Assembly: GCF_964204645.1 (NCBI RefSeq)
Contig: NC_134025.1
Coordinates: 27,246,001 to 27,310,000, forward strand
Reading direction: 5' to 3'
DNA: 64,000 nt
Source of the DNA: Tubulanus polymorphus
Lineage: Eukaryota; Nemertea; Palaeonemertea; Tubulaniformes; Tubulanidae
The notes under the pieces were generated by a model. It was given only the letters and a program-made list of their open reading frames with translations, ran no database searches and was not told the origin of the DNA. The stretch's first letter is position 1, and each line of letters opens with the position of its first letter. Shown one piece after another: positions 40,472-54,013 of this stretch. The position numbers were made by a program, and so were the translations under genes.

Positions 40472-43400
40472 CATTCGGTGTGTGTTGTGTTGCACCAAAC
40501 ATCAATAACAACCAATGATTAACTTTCAATGATGTTGACGTAGAATGTAATTGGTAAACAACGAACACAAGCAAACAATCAACATTAGTTCATATAAAAC
40601 CGGTAATCGTAGTTCGATACGAGACTTCGACATCAAATCGACACATACTATTTTCGCATTTCAAAAAACTGAAACAAGTTTTGGATCGATATCTTCGCTT
40701 AATCAACTGATCGAACTTGCAAATAGAATTCTGGAAATTTCCGCCCAAAGAATATTCTCATTTTTAAACTTCAAATATGTATTACTGTTCATTTTTCCAA
40801 AATCCATACATGTATGTATTTATAAGTATATACGTGTATATAAGTATTCTCATGCATTATTTTTCCTCTGCTTCAGTATGAATAATTTTTTGCTTAAAAA
40901 AAACATTTATGCGCAATTGAGGTGAAGTGGCTGATATATTAAAGTACCTGAAAAACTCAAGAATGAAAATTCTATTTCATTTTATTGTGTTATGTATATA
41001 CGCGAAATGGTAATTTTTTTCCATCGCGTCTATATTTTGATTGGATATTGGTAATAAGGCCGATGATCCTGTGTAAATGTCGTCCATCGCCGCGATTGGC
41101 TTTCATCTCTTTACACTGGGTCTTGTCTCTATCCGTCGTATAAGTCAATATTGAACTACACCCGGCGAGAAGTGGCTCCTCCGACGACGACGTCGTCCCT
41201 GCTTTAGACGTATAGTGTCTGGTAACTCATCGATATCCTAGAAAAGTTCAATTCAACAGTCGTCAAAGGTGGATTCATCATCCGTATTTATCCGCTCAAT
41301 TTAGTTACTACCGACGTAAGACGTTTCGATTTTTTCGTTAATGAATTCCTCATCTATAATGACCGTACGATGATATACTGAAACTCATTCTCAGCGATAC
41401 GCCGTCATACGATTTCAGATTTAGATATTATCCAGAAAGGCAAGTTGGCTTATTTTATTGCCATCGCTACGCGGCGGCGGTTTTTTGCGCATCTCATGCG
41501 GAGCGTTTTGAAATGACTCGGCGAATATCGCCTGACAATTATTGGCTGCCATAGAGGCTTGTTAGGAGATTGTTACAGATTCAATAAAGTAGACTCGATG
41601 TGCACACGATTCCAGCCTGTTGCTCAGTTTAATATGCCATTCTGAGAGAATGATTTTTAATATCACGCACGCAGATTCCTGCCGTTCATCTTCCGAAAAC
41701 CTTTAATCGCGAGATGTTCTCAATCGGTTTTGCCGAGACCGGATATCTCGAAGTTGTCTCTCTCTCTGGAATCTGATTCTTCTAACTACATGTAGAATGT
41801 TTTTAGGAGGACTCTGACCATAACTGCTATAGAATAAGTTTGTCCCCGATAATAAGAGCAACTCGTCTTAATTTTTGTCGTAAACAATACGTGAAGTGCC
41901 TGAAAAGCCGTATCTTCAGTCAGTAGAAAACAAGTACGTGGGCAAAGGATCCCGTTTCTATAGAAACCTATTTCATCATCTATCATAATCGTATAGAATA
42001 CTATTATTTCAGAACTGATACCTGTGAGTGCCCTGTATCCAGTAGAACTGGTAGATTACGCGATTTCCTCTAAGTGGGGGATTCTTGAGATTTATGAACA
42101 GTATTACAATGTAAAAAGACTGACTATGTGGGAGGCGTTAGTAAATACTTTTTGTCTGTTAAATGGTTCTTGTGATAAATTGATATCGTGGAAAGAAATA
42201 TATCATCTGATGTGCATGTCTTAAATGGAATCATCTTGTGAAAGCGCCCAACTGTTCGTTCCCTAAAAACCAACTCCGCCTAATAAGAGCAATTTGCCCG
42301 CGAAGGGATAATACTAAAAGCACATTAAATCCTATGTCAGAACGGCATAACGGAGTTTATGGTCATTAAAGCTAGCGCTGTTTAATTTATAGGCATTATT
42401 TTGATATATCGCAGCAACAAGTAGCGTATAATGGGCTCTTGAGTTCCACCCCATCAATACATTATTAATCGATTCTATCAAGGGCTAAGATTTATATCCT
42501 TCCGAAAATTCTCTCGCTGAATGGCACTTTTGACGGGGTTTAATTGGGTTATGAGGTTGAAGTGTGAATGAATGAAGTCCGATCTTTCATGGTGGTTTTT
42601 TTTGTGGCGATTCTCGTAATTTTTCATTCTCGAGTTTGACTTCACTTCGCTCGATGTAGATTTACGATACGCCGATAGAACGATGAGGTATGTACGAAAT
42701 TAACCATCTATATGAAATACTAAAAACACCTCCGTAGAGGTCAGACCCTAGGGATAGAATCGATCTATTATTTGCTAGGTTCGCGTGGGTATAGAGGTGT
42801 TGATTTGGGTGGTAATAAGTACAAGCTGGCTAAAGGTTTAGTGAAATGTTTACAAATGAGAGGCAAGGTGGGCTTTACCTGTGAGGAATGACTTGATTGT
42901 TGACAGTTGCGAATATTAGAATGGGGATCAAGTAAAACCCAAACTCAGGTGCGTAAACAGCGGAACAGTAATCCAACCTGACAGTTCTTAACATCTCGGC
43001 TGAAAATAGCTCCCACATTTCTACTCAACTCATTCGGATAAGTTGAACATTTCGTTTGGACCTGCGAGTTGGATCGCTCTGGTTTTCGTGTCTGATCACG
43101 TTTCTAATGACGATTTCGTTGCCCTCCCCTTCTCTGCGTTTTGCTGATGGAATATTTGCCTGACAATTATCGAAATGATTGTCATATTTCAAAACTTTTC
43201 TCATGTTCGAGAATGAATATTCTCAATGGAGTTATTCGAATTTGAGAAACCAGATATACTGAACTATTAAGGATACGGATAATTCTCATTTCTCGGTGAA
43301 TTCCTCACTATTTCAAACATGAACTTTCATGATTTCGAAAGGATTATCGGCGCTCTAACCTGATTAGAATCGTTTAAAAATCGAAATTAAGTATCGAAAT

Positions 43401-43992
43401 GGTTTTGATACAGATATGTCCGTTAGTGTTTTCTGAACAAGATTTCAAGTGAGTTTCACCCTACGTTTGAAATGCATAAATGTTTGGCGTTATTATATCA
43501 AAGAAGAATACTTTTAATTACCGTTCGTCTTCTTCGTTCGAATGCTTGATATCCATTTTTATCGCGCCGATCAATAAGCAGATTGGTGCCGAGAATTAGA
43601 GTCTGCAATTAAAACCAATTAAATGCAGCCATTAGCTACCGTTACTGCCTTACCGCCTATTATCACCATAGCAAGAAATGATTAACTAATTGCCGGGAAT
43701 TTAATGATATGATTTACATTTGAAAACGGTGATGAAAAAAGTATCCATTATCGCTTTAAATGAAAATAAGAATTCACTAAGCGATGAATTCGGATACTGT
43801 TCATCAAATTCAGCTATCATTATCTAACCACTAGAATAGTTTGCGAGGTGAATATGGCTGGAATTTTTTGTAATAAGAGTTTTTAGTGAATGCTGGTTTT
43901 TTTCCTATTTTGCATATTTGTAATCGACACACATTCATTATGCTACGTATATACTTCATATTAAAACTATTATTACTTTTTTCTCATTGCAG

Positions 43993-44164
43993 GGCTGCCC
44001 AAAAATTAAACATTTCTTCTAAGAAGAAAAAGCGTCATCAACCAGAGCCTGAACCACCTCCGTTTCCAACGCAGTTTAGCGATGTGATACGTTTGACACC
44101 TCCCCCTGCACCGCCGGGACTGGTCAGGGGAGCTGGACGCGTGCAAGCAGCAGCAGTTGGCAAG
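43993..44164 (+). CDS. KIF26: KIF26-type kinesin, basic linker exon before the motor
   Basis: The first base completes the Arg codon split by intron 2. The 57 further codons read AAQKLNISSKKKK, then a Pro/Glu-rich stretch, FSDVIRLTPPPAPPGL, and end in GK in phase 0 at caag|gtatgt. The AAQKLN-SSKKKK block and the following PPPAPP are hallmarks of the region directly upstream of the motor in KIF26 proteins. The Lys cluster could contact acidic tubulin tails or act as a nuclear signal (inference). The acceptor ends ttctcattgcag. Open reading continues into both introns by chance, but the similarity stops at the splice sites. A 195-bp CT array lies about 475 bp downstream. Confidence 0.95.
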
Positions 44165-44638
44165 GTATGTCTTATTTTTTTTCATTCTCTTTCAAGCCAC
44201 AATCACACAGACATTTTGGCCTGTGTCAAAATGGGACGGACAAGACCTCGGTCAAATTTGGCCCATGCTTATTGTAGAGTCCCGTTTACGCGCATATCAC
44301 TTTTTAGTTACAATAATGCTATCAAAACCACAATGTGCCGAGCAGAACCAATTAACATTCACCTGTGCTAGAATTACGCAAGGCAATGGTCCAAATATTG
44401 CACCAGTGTGAAAGGTATATGGAATTGCCGGAAGTTTAACGGCGACGTTTAAAACACTTCAGCGACCATTTATCCACTGAGGATGTTACCAGTAGAAACT
44501 CACGAGGCGTGTTTAATAATAAATATTCAAAAATGCAATTCATGACAATTTTCCGGTGAGCGTCGTTCCTCGAGGGAGACGAAACGCGGAAAATGAACAG
44601 GATGCAGAAATCAGTCGCTTCCAAAATATCCTGTCGAT

Positions 44639-44833
<195 letters not shown>

Positions 44834-47800
44834 TCGGCGCCGCCAAATCATTGGTATAACACCAGTAATAGTATTTGCGCATCCTCTTCGTCGGGAAATT
44901 GTCAACGCCTGAAGGGATTTGTCACAGTCCTATACGGATGCACTGGCAATCAGCTGCACTGGCGAGGACCTATTCTTATGGCGGCGTAATTGTATAAAAT
45001 TCTGATGAAGCAAGCAGTGGTTGTTCGACGACGACGATGACGGAAAGAAGAACGCTCGGCCGGCGCCGCTGACTAGCAATAAAATTGCTGCCAATTGAAA
45101 TCGCGGGTGAATAAAATGTCCGCGGAAATCGGTAACGTAATCATAATTCGATATAGACTTTGAGAAATGTGTCTATTCTCCGTTCATCTCGACGATCCGA
45201 GTTCGTCGTAGCTCCGTAATGAATCTTAATACGCAAAAATCATTTCCTTTCCTGATTCGGCTGAGGAAAAAAAAAACCAGTTGTTGCTAGAATACGATGA
45301 CGTATCAGCGATGAATTATTTAATACGCCGAGGCTAAAAGATTAGCGTTTCATTTCGTCTCATCTGGGTATTAAATATTAATGCTGTACAGTTATGCCTC
45401 TAATGTGGCCTTTTCATTTATGTCATGAATTATTCAATATGATATTTACTGATTCTTACTCCTGTTATCGCTTTTTAGTTCATCTCTAGACAGTTCAGTC
45501 AGGTCACTTTTTCACTATGTTATAGGCACAGATTCTTGGGCCTGCTGTCGCATAGTTCGGTTAGGTCATAGGGTATTTGATGGGATAATTTTTTGAATTG
45601 AAAATAAGACCTATTTCTCAGGTCGATCATGTATACGTTTCGAAGATCAGTTTTCGAAGACAGTTTTCGTATGAAGTATCGCCTTGTTCATCCATGCTAG
45701 TACGCGCTGCTAGTAAACTCGAGCTCGGCTCGTCGAGGACGAGGGTTAAAGTAAATTCAATCTGAGAATGTTATGAAGATGAATTGCACTTCTTCGTGTA
45801 ATGTAAAGGTCTGAGATTATCTATACTAATCTTATTACGGCTACGATCTTTCCATCAACCTGGTTTACCATCATCTGATTCATACGTAGTACGTTCTATC
45901 AAAATCATTCGCCTCATCATCTACCTTCACTCCAATTACCGTAGAGATGATGCCGGTGGTTTTGTATTCTGAATCGAAGATGTTTACGAAATTTTCATTA
46001 AAAAACTCACGCTTTAACAATAAACAATCTGACAACATTTTCACTCCACTCTAAATCCACCATTGTTATTTCTGGCATCTCAGAAAATACATTTACAGCT
46101 TTGGCATAATGACTTGTTGCTTCGCCGTGTGTAAGTTAAGCTTCCCCTGTGCCTTCAGTAAACATGAGCAGACCCATGATTAAACCGGCTTACCGTGGCT
46201 CTAAGTTCCCTTAGTAATCTGATAAGCACTATGAACGATGTTGAACGAGAATATTAAAAAATCTAACAGCCACGGATCGTATTCGTCATAGTTTGCTCGA
46301 CAAAACAGCCCGGTATCAAATTTTTTTAATCCGAAAAATTCTGAATGAAATCGGATACGATATTGTTCGGGAAGAATTCAAAATGAAATGCATCATAACG
46401 AGGAAACTGTGAGAGTGAACTGTTAAACTCGTGAATGCTGTAATTGTTGCGTCGTTCGTTGAAACGCGGATGCTTGTTTTATGTGTAAGTCGATGGTGGA
46501 TAAATGGAGTCGGTTCCCTATGGAATCATTAATGAATCGCTAGCTGTTAAATCCTGCTACCATTCTTTTCCTGCGTCTTCTCGTTAAACTTTGATTGCTC
46601 CGAGTAATAGCTTCGTTAAAACACTTCATCGTGTCCCTAACGAACTTCCCAAACATACCCTGCACGCGTACCCTGACCAATCAGATTCCGCTATGTTTCG
46701 ACTTAGATCTTAGCATTAATTAATCTACTGGTATTCACCGACTCTACTAAGTGGTTCTACTATTTCCATCATTGAAAGCCTACTCTTTCGTTCATCCGAA
46801 ATAATTGCACTAATTAATGGCGAAATATTCCGGTTTACGCCATGTATTGCCCGAGACATCAGTCTATGGTTACTGTAACTGGTGAAGATTCTCTGCTGGT
46901 TCAGTTGTCATTCCTGGCTCTTATTTCATCCATTACGGTAGAATTTCTGCAGTAGTTTTTTTTCATTCACACGTTATATTTTTAAATGCTACGCCGATGT
47001 CTTCGAAGCATTCGCATCACTTCGAAGCTGTCAATTCTAGTTGGCTGTCTTTGAAATCTTCCGGTCAATAAAATGACCTATTATTCTATCGAATTAATCA
47101 AATATTCAAATATTGTTTAAAAAACCTATGATTTTTCATACACCGTGTACTTAGATTATTGTAAGGGACACGTTGATTCCTTGTAAACATTTCCATAGGA
47201 TGAATGTGAGTGTATTCACTGTTCTGATACTGTAACTGGCGTAGGAGACGCTGATTTTTCTACCCGGCTGGAGATGTATTCCATTAGCTACCTGGGATAT
47301 GATTGTAATATAATACACAACAGCAGGAAAACACACGGCTATTGTTAAATCGATCTGCTGAATGACCATGACATTATTATGTATCCAGTCGTGCTATGCA
47401 TACTGAAAGATGTCACTATCTTTTTTGACGTCGTAAAAACCGTTACAATAATTTTTATATACATTGATGCCTAGTATGCGTTATATGTGAGTCGATGTGC
47501 ACTGCGTTATCAAAATTGGCTTTTCAAAATAACTTATTATTGTGAATTTTTTGCCATTTATTTTATAATTGAATATATTTCATGACTCGTTCATATTACT
47601 TGCGAAAGAAAGTCCCTGGATTCGATACTCCCGGCTATAATCAGGATTTTTAATTCATCACCTGTTTTTAGTTATCGATCAATGTTGGCTTCATTGATAT
47701 TCATTCTGACCGGCAGCCTCTAACCACATCATTCTTAACCTAATATCCATTAACCTTTGCTCCGTCTAGAGATGGCTTTCATTTTGGTTACAGGCTCCGG

Positions 47801-49078
47801 GGAGGCGGGATTGAGCCTGGTTGATGGAACGATCGGCTAGATTCGCCTGACAAGTTGCTGGTGAAGCAGTAAGGTGTTAAGATCAGGGCTAATCTGCAGC
47901 ACGGTTCCGCCCTACTGCAGGTTATCAACGAGCTAACCAAACCAGCGAACAGTAAGGGTTATACATAGGATGGTCTTCGGTGAAAATCTGATCTATTCAA
48001 TAATCACATCATGGCTGAATAGGTTGCTTATTTACATATCCTAGAAACACGTGTATCTAACATTTTTTGAGCAGTTGATTACAAAAACAGTTGAAACTGG
48101 AGTCTGATCCGATGCGCGAACAGATGTAAGAATCAGTTTGTTGACAACAGTTAGTAAGTAGTGGTCGGGTCGGAGAATTCCTTTCTTATGATGTTTTCAC
48201 TGATGGATATTTTACTGTGAATTTACTGAATATCGAGTTCCGACGTAGATGACCCCGGAAGATAGATTCCACGTATACACATGCAATATCTGATATAGTT
48301 ACGTCATTAAATACGTTAGTTGTATAATGAAATGATGATGACCGTAGTCCAACCGACCGATGGGGAAGTTACTGTATATCATACACATAGTGATGTCAGA
48401 GTTTGGAGATCTGAATTAAGATAAGACGGTATTGACAGTCATTAATGACATTAACTCCTCTGTCGGAATGACTACGGTTCACTGATCCATATTCAAGCCC
48501 GGTGCCTCATTATAGCTAGATTGCAAACATGAAAAGGGCGGCAGTTTGCTCGCTGGAGATGGATGTTTTATGCACAGAATCAGACTTCTGGTATTTCTTG
48601 TCAGCATTTTACTGCTTTGTAATCTACTTAATGTTGCCGAATTAAATGTCGGATTCATTCTACGAGCATCATTCCCCTAATCCTTACATAATAAAAAAAA
48701 ACTGCGTCTAGATTGAATAGGTTTTATGAGTACTCCGGCTTCAATTGTGTCTCACGAATGAAACGCGTCGATGTACGGATGACTTGAGTTGGTGTTTTCA
48801 GTAGCGCCCGCAGCATTTGAAGATTTCAAATCTGGAATATTAATAAAACTAAAATGTGGCCCCTATGGTGGTTGGTTTTGATTGTTGCTCACGCCTGTGA
48901 AGCGTGCAACAAGGTTTATATTAAACATGCATCAGAAGTTCAGATGAAGTACGTGCCTAAGAGATGTAACAACTTCCATGTAATATTTATATATAATCAG
49001 AATTAATGAAGTAGTTGTAAATATCTCTGGTTGATCGGCTGTGTGAGATTGATGCGTGGAGGAGTTCAACTGATCTAG

Positions 49079-49130
49079 CTCTCCGTTCTCTCCCTCGCTG
49101 CTCTCTCTCTCTCTCCTCTCTGTCTCCCCC
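49079..49130. repeat. CT-rich array
   Basis: Interrupted CT dinucleotide run on the sense strand. Confidence 0.9.
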
Positions 49131-52100
49131 ACGTACAAAATTTTCATTCGATATATATTGATTTGTACATGTTGCCGGCACTGGAAGAATCTACGTGCTG
49201 TGACTGTTGTGTAGCTGGAAAGTCACGTCGATTGATAATCAAGATGACAAATATTTAAAGCATTTAATTGCGAGCGACATAGGGTTGGCCTGAAAGCAAT
49301 TACAGAACTGCAATTGGATGATACTACGTACAAATGTCGCCTGATAAGATTCTAGTTGATGGAAAAGGCAGTTATTGGCAGCAATACTGCTCTATCTATG
49401 TACTGCTAAATAGTTATTAACTGCCTCCGTTCTTGTGGCCATTAAAATTTCTGGTTTCCGCAAGAATCTTCATTTTCACTAATTGTGTTTTGTAATGGCA
49501 TCGATCGCGCGGTACAAATTCACCTAAACATTTTAATAAATTGCCATCATCGGCAGACGCTGTTCTGGCGATGCCATTTGATATTATTTGTTTTCGTTGG
49601 AATACGGTTATTCCGCAGTTCGTGTTGATATGCGGAAGATTTACATTGCGTTGTGGAGAGGAGTCCCCGGAGGTTTCTAGTCACTGCAGTTTGATTTGTA
49701 CTCCGGTTTCTCATAAAATCACTACAGCGATGGAAGCCGCGTCGAAAAATTTCAACCGAAATTTCGTAGTTAACGCGCGTTTAGGCGAGGAATTAGATTT
49801 TTGAATGAAATGGATCCCGTTTCGAACTTGACGTGTTTCAGCGGAATATTGGTAAAAAGATCGGGACGAATTTGTTAGCTCTTTCCATGTTCGCTAGTTA
49901 GTAATCAATATGCTCGCGAATGTGACTTTTTTCACGGCAGAAATCGAACTTCAGTTTATACCGAACGGCTTTATAGCGCGGCGAGAGGAGAGAATATTTG
50001 CTCACCTTCGCCAGATAAGCTCATAACGGCGCACGCAGTCAGATCGACTAGCCTAACCATTCCCTAACCTCAGCGGAGGGAGGATATTGGTCGCCCGTGA
50101 CTAGTAACTAAGTTGTAACCGGTCACTACAATGACCAATAGGATAATTAGATCAGTATAAATAGTATAACGTAATTAGAGAATTGTGACTGATTGATGAA
50201 AGCATCGTCCCGGGCTTGTGGACATAACTGATCATGGCGGTGAATTGTACGGATGTAATGGCACGCGTTCCCTCACCCCGATTCATCGACAAACAACGCA
50301 TAATCCGGTTATATACGATATGTCATCACTGATTCCACGACTGGTGCCTGGGTACATTCTAGATCAACATCATCAACTCTAGGCCCCGGCAATATCACGA
50401 ATTGCCTACAGACCGTGTATAACCATCTGATGAATTCAGAGAATCGGTCGTCATCGATTCTTACATTTCCTAAGGAAACGTCGCCGCGTTTAAAGGGAGG
50501 AGTACGCGTAACGACGAAATGAGCTCATGTTTATAAATGGTTAATTATAATCTCTAAAAATGAAAACCATCAAAGATTTCGTTGTAATAGTAGCCGAATG
50601 CGATCAATACTTACGAAGATGAATATTCTTCTGGCGTTAGAAACAGATGAAAAAGCGATATTTCTGGCGTGTATCGACTATACTTCGTTCATCTTCATTT
50701 TAGCGTCATTGTCTACTTTTACTAAAATCATAGTCATAAACGGTCTCACCGTCCCTATGATCGTCTTACGCTCAATATATTATGGAAGCTCCACATTACA
50801 GAAAAGGTTAACTGTCACTGGAATAGAAAGTGTTCAATCTGGCTTATCTATAAGATTAATAGGCATTAGAACATTAGTATGCTAAGAGTGCGTGCTGGCC
50901 GATCAGATTACACTATGCATTCCCGCATGTACACGACAGCTGAATCAAGCCTGTCGTTCGCGAAAAAAAGTGTAGGGATTTCGGTCGTTGGATGTTGATG
51001 TGACATGATTGTATTAACTGGACCTTATGCAACAAAAATGACCAGAGGTTGAGTCAGAGGTTCATTGTGGGCGTATTGGGTGTTTTGATGAAAGATTTTC
51101 ATGTCTGTATTCGTTAATGGTTAGCCGCATGGTACGACGTGTCTCGGAATTTGTAAAATCATTTGTCGGGCGAAAAAGCGTTCATTTTTCAAGCTCGGAA
51201 TACTAAACAGTCACCATCCGACCATCGAGAATAAGACTCCTTTATACGCCTCTTCTCCGACAGAACCATACTTCTGATTGGATTTTGGAAAATAATCAGT
51301 ACTTTTACAATTAGCAAGATTAGTTTGTTAGAGACATTAAATATTTTTAAGGCTTTTATGCCGATATTTAGTGACTCAGACAAGGAATGTGTCTCGAATT
51401 GTCTTTTATCGCTTTGCACTTGATTTCTGTAATTAACATTATCAATCACTTCTCCCTGGTAAAATATTCAGCGGTCTGATAGGCTGATACCTCATCACAG
51501 ACCTGACTATGACTAGTACAACTGACAATAGTTTTTACTCTCTTTTACTGCTCAACTCCTACTACCAAATAACTAAGTACTCTCAATATCAGAACTCATT
51601 TCTAGTTCATTTTCAATTAAACTTCTATTTTCGATGTCTGACGACTCTCATCGTTTCTGAAAACTATAGCGATATCAAGAAGTCTGTGATCTGGACACGA
51701 TGTAGAACCATGGAATGAAAACGAAGAGAGTCCTAGGTAGTTTGTTCTAGAGTCCATGGTAGAACTCAGGCCCTACTGGCTCGCGGTCGGTAATACCGAG
51801 CTTCCTGATACATCTCTGTATTCAGTATTGATCATCCCTCCGATGTGTGTCTTAAATCGAAGCCGTATATCAGTTCAAGTTTTTTGCAATAATCGACATC
51901 AGATTCGACTGAAATCCTGCTTGAAACACGTGAAATCTTTATGACTTTTGAAAGTTTTTCAAAAAAGTATCGATCTCTGTGAACGATATAAGTGTGTGAA
52001 TCAGTATAGCGTACGTACAGATGTAGAGGAAGTGCATGTCGTATTTGAAGATGAAGATGAAGGCATCGGAACTAACCAAGTTATCGCGACTTTCGTTCGT

Positions 52101-53806
52101 ATTGAGAGCTCTTGTTATATTGACGCAGGAGGAAATATAATTTCTCTATGTATACAATGACAGCCTGTGACAAACACTTAGCCGCGGATTCCCACATCTT
52201 TATATCAATAACACTTGCTCATCATTCAATCAGAAATTCGGCTCCACTTTCTTCGGGATGGAAGAAAATTTTTTCGCGTCCCGATCCATCGTCGGAAAGA
52301 GCATCGAGATGACCGGCGGGAAATCTACAACTGAAATTTGATACTAGATATATTATTAACAACACTAGAGGGATGGTATTGTGATATAAACAAGAAATAT
52401 CAATATTTTTGCATATATCACGGAAAGACAAATTATTATAGATATTGCTTATATGGCTACATAAAACACGATACAACAAGAGCTGGAGATATAAAGTGAA
52501 TGAACAATAACCATGTATTACCCACTCTACTGACACTCAATGTGTGCTAAGTATTCTTACAGTTAGCAATGATAAGTTGACACTGTTAGATGAAACATAT
52601 CCCATAAATCATTCCAGCCTCATCCATCATTGATGTGGTCGAATTTGCTGCCAAACAAGCGGCAAAGAGTTGTCTAATATATTAGTTCGGTAATTCGGCA
52701 TTATTCACCGAGTCCTGCGAAGGGGTCTGGATGAAGTTCTGATGAAGATTCGTTAATATTAGAAGGAATCACTATCGTGGTCGTGTTAGTTAGATGATCT
52801 CGGTGATCAATTTACTCTATTTTCTTTATTCGACGTTCATCTAGCTGGGAAAATATCCTCATTAGTAACGCGGGCATTAAATCACTATCCTCAGTATGTA
52901 ATTAGTCAGTTGTGGTGTGTTTGAGGTCCTTGACAGTGTTTTATGACAAGGTTTAATTAATACATTCTCAAGGTCTATGTGTTTAAGTGACGAGAGAACC
53001 GTGGTTTCTCTAGTGTCGCAGTTTATGGAGCTGTTTGTGAGATTTACGACGAGAACCTTCTTTTATCATACGTACGCATAAAATCAGTTCTTACTCACCG
53101 TCTACCAGCAGTAAATTCACGAATTAAGTAGAAAATCTGCGAGCACAATTTTGGTTATCAGAAAGGAAAGTCATTATGCGGAAAGCATGTAAATCTCAAT
53201 TATTTGACTGGTTTATGACCTGTGCCATTGCTATGAACTCTGGTCTGCCTCAGGAGCTGGTGTGATAATGGCTTTCCATAAAATATATAAGATAATATTT
53301 GAATGCCATTTATGACATGAATATACATATAGACCAAGCGAGATATTTTTATTGGTATAGATCTCAAAGAATATGTGACTATGGAGCGGAAGGGAGTTAT
53401 GAAAAATACAAGAAGAAGACATCGGGGACTGTTCGGTGTCAGTACCAATTACCAGCATTTCATATTCTCGACAATATACGACAAATGAACTGAAAAATGG
53501 AAAACTTGAAAAAGATGTACAAAAAGCAATCGAACGCTCTGTTACTGCTCAATTCTGCCGTGAGCAACGAGGTCGTATTGTTGTTTAGTGGAAAACTGTG
53601 TAACAACGATCCTCTGATTGATCGCGATTGTTTGAAATGGGTTTCGCAAAGACATCGTACATCGCTCTTTAATCATCAACTCACTTTTGACCCGCAATCG
53701 ATGCTGGAGTTCGTCTACACGTTTCCTATAACCGGTGGTGGTCATCGTCGATATCTTAAGAGACGAATCTTTAATGAAAGTATTTTCCTTCGTTATATAT
53801 TTTCAG

Positions 53807-54013
53807 GTAAAAGTGCTGCTGCGTATTTGCCAGGACCCGAACGTTCCATCCGAAGGTCACTCGTTTATGAACATCGACCCACGAAAGAAACAAGTTACGC
53901 TTCATGATCCGTCTACATTCGATGCTTATACAGCACCCTCGCAGAGAAGGGGAGGGGTTTCAGCGCCGAAGATGTTTGCGTTCGACGCCGTTTTCTCACC
54001 GGATGATTCTCTT
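53807..54013 (+). CDS. KIF26: KIF26-type kinesin, start of motor domain (beta-1 to FDAVF)
   Basis: Sixty-nine codons in phase 0/0, between atattttcag and ctt|gtaagt. It opens with VKVLLRICQ, the first beta strand of the kinesin head (canonical kinesins: VRVRP; KIF26 has LRIC), followed by DPRKKQVTLHDP and PKMFAFDAVFSPDDS, the F-FD-VF strand before helix alpha-1. DPRKKQ-TL-DP and PPKMFAFDAVF-type blocks are characteristic of KIF26 rather than of other kinesin classes. The canonical RxRP nucleotide-base contact is absent, as in KIF26. Sequence between the blocks (SQRRGGVSAPK) is loop. A different-frame ORF overlaps the 5' part of this exon and is treated as a shadow. Confidence 0.97.

Larger units (their letters stand above)
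32648..43992 (+). other. Intron 2 of the kinesin gene (11.3 kb)
   Basis: Starts gtaagag and ends ttctcattgcag. Contents seen: a perfect CTCF-consensus match (34113-34127), a 36-bp tandem duplication (36201-36272), a GAT run (38436-38460), an AT array (39500-39536) and a CT array (40419-40471). Short open frames on both strands, the longest 124 codons at 40551-40925, show no motif I recognise. Nothing supports a nested gene. Confidence 0.8.

Noticed and set aside
40305-40574. 89-codon minus-strand frame with an Arg-Glu run
   Set aside because: Again created by a CT microsatellite; no splice context or motif.
40551-40925. 124-codon plus-strand frame in intron 2
   Set aside because: Phe/Ile/Tyr/Lys-rich composition typical of AT-rich non-coding DNA.
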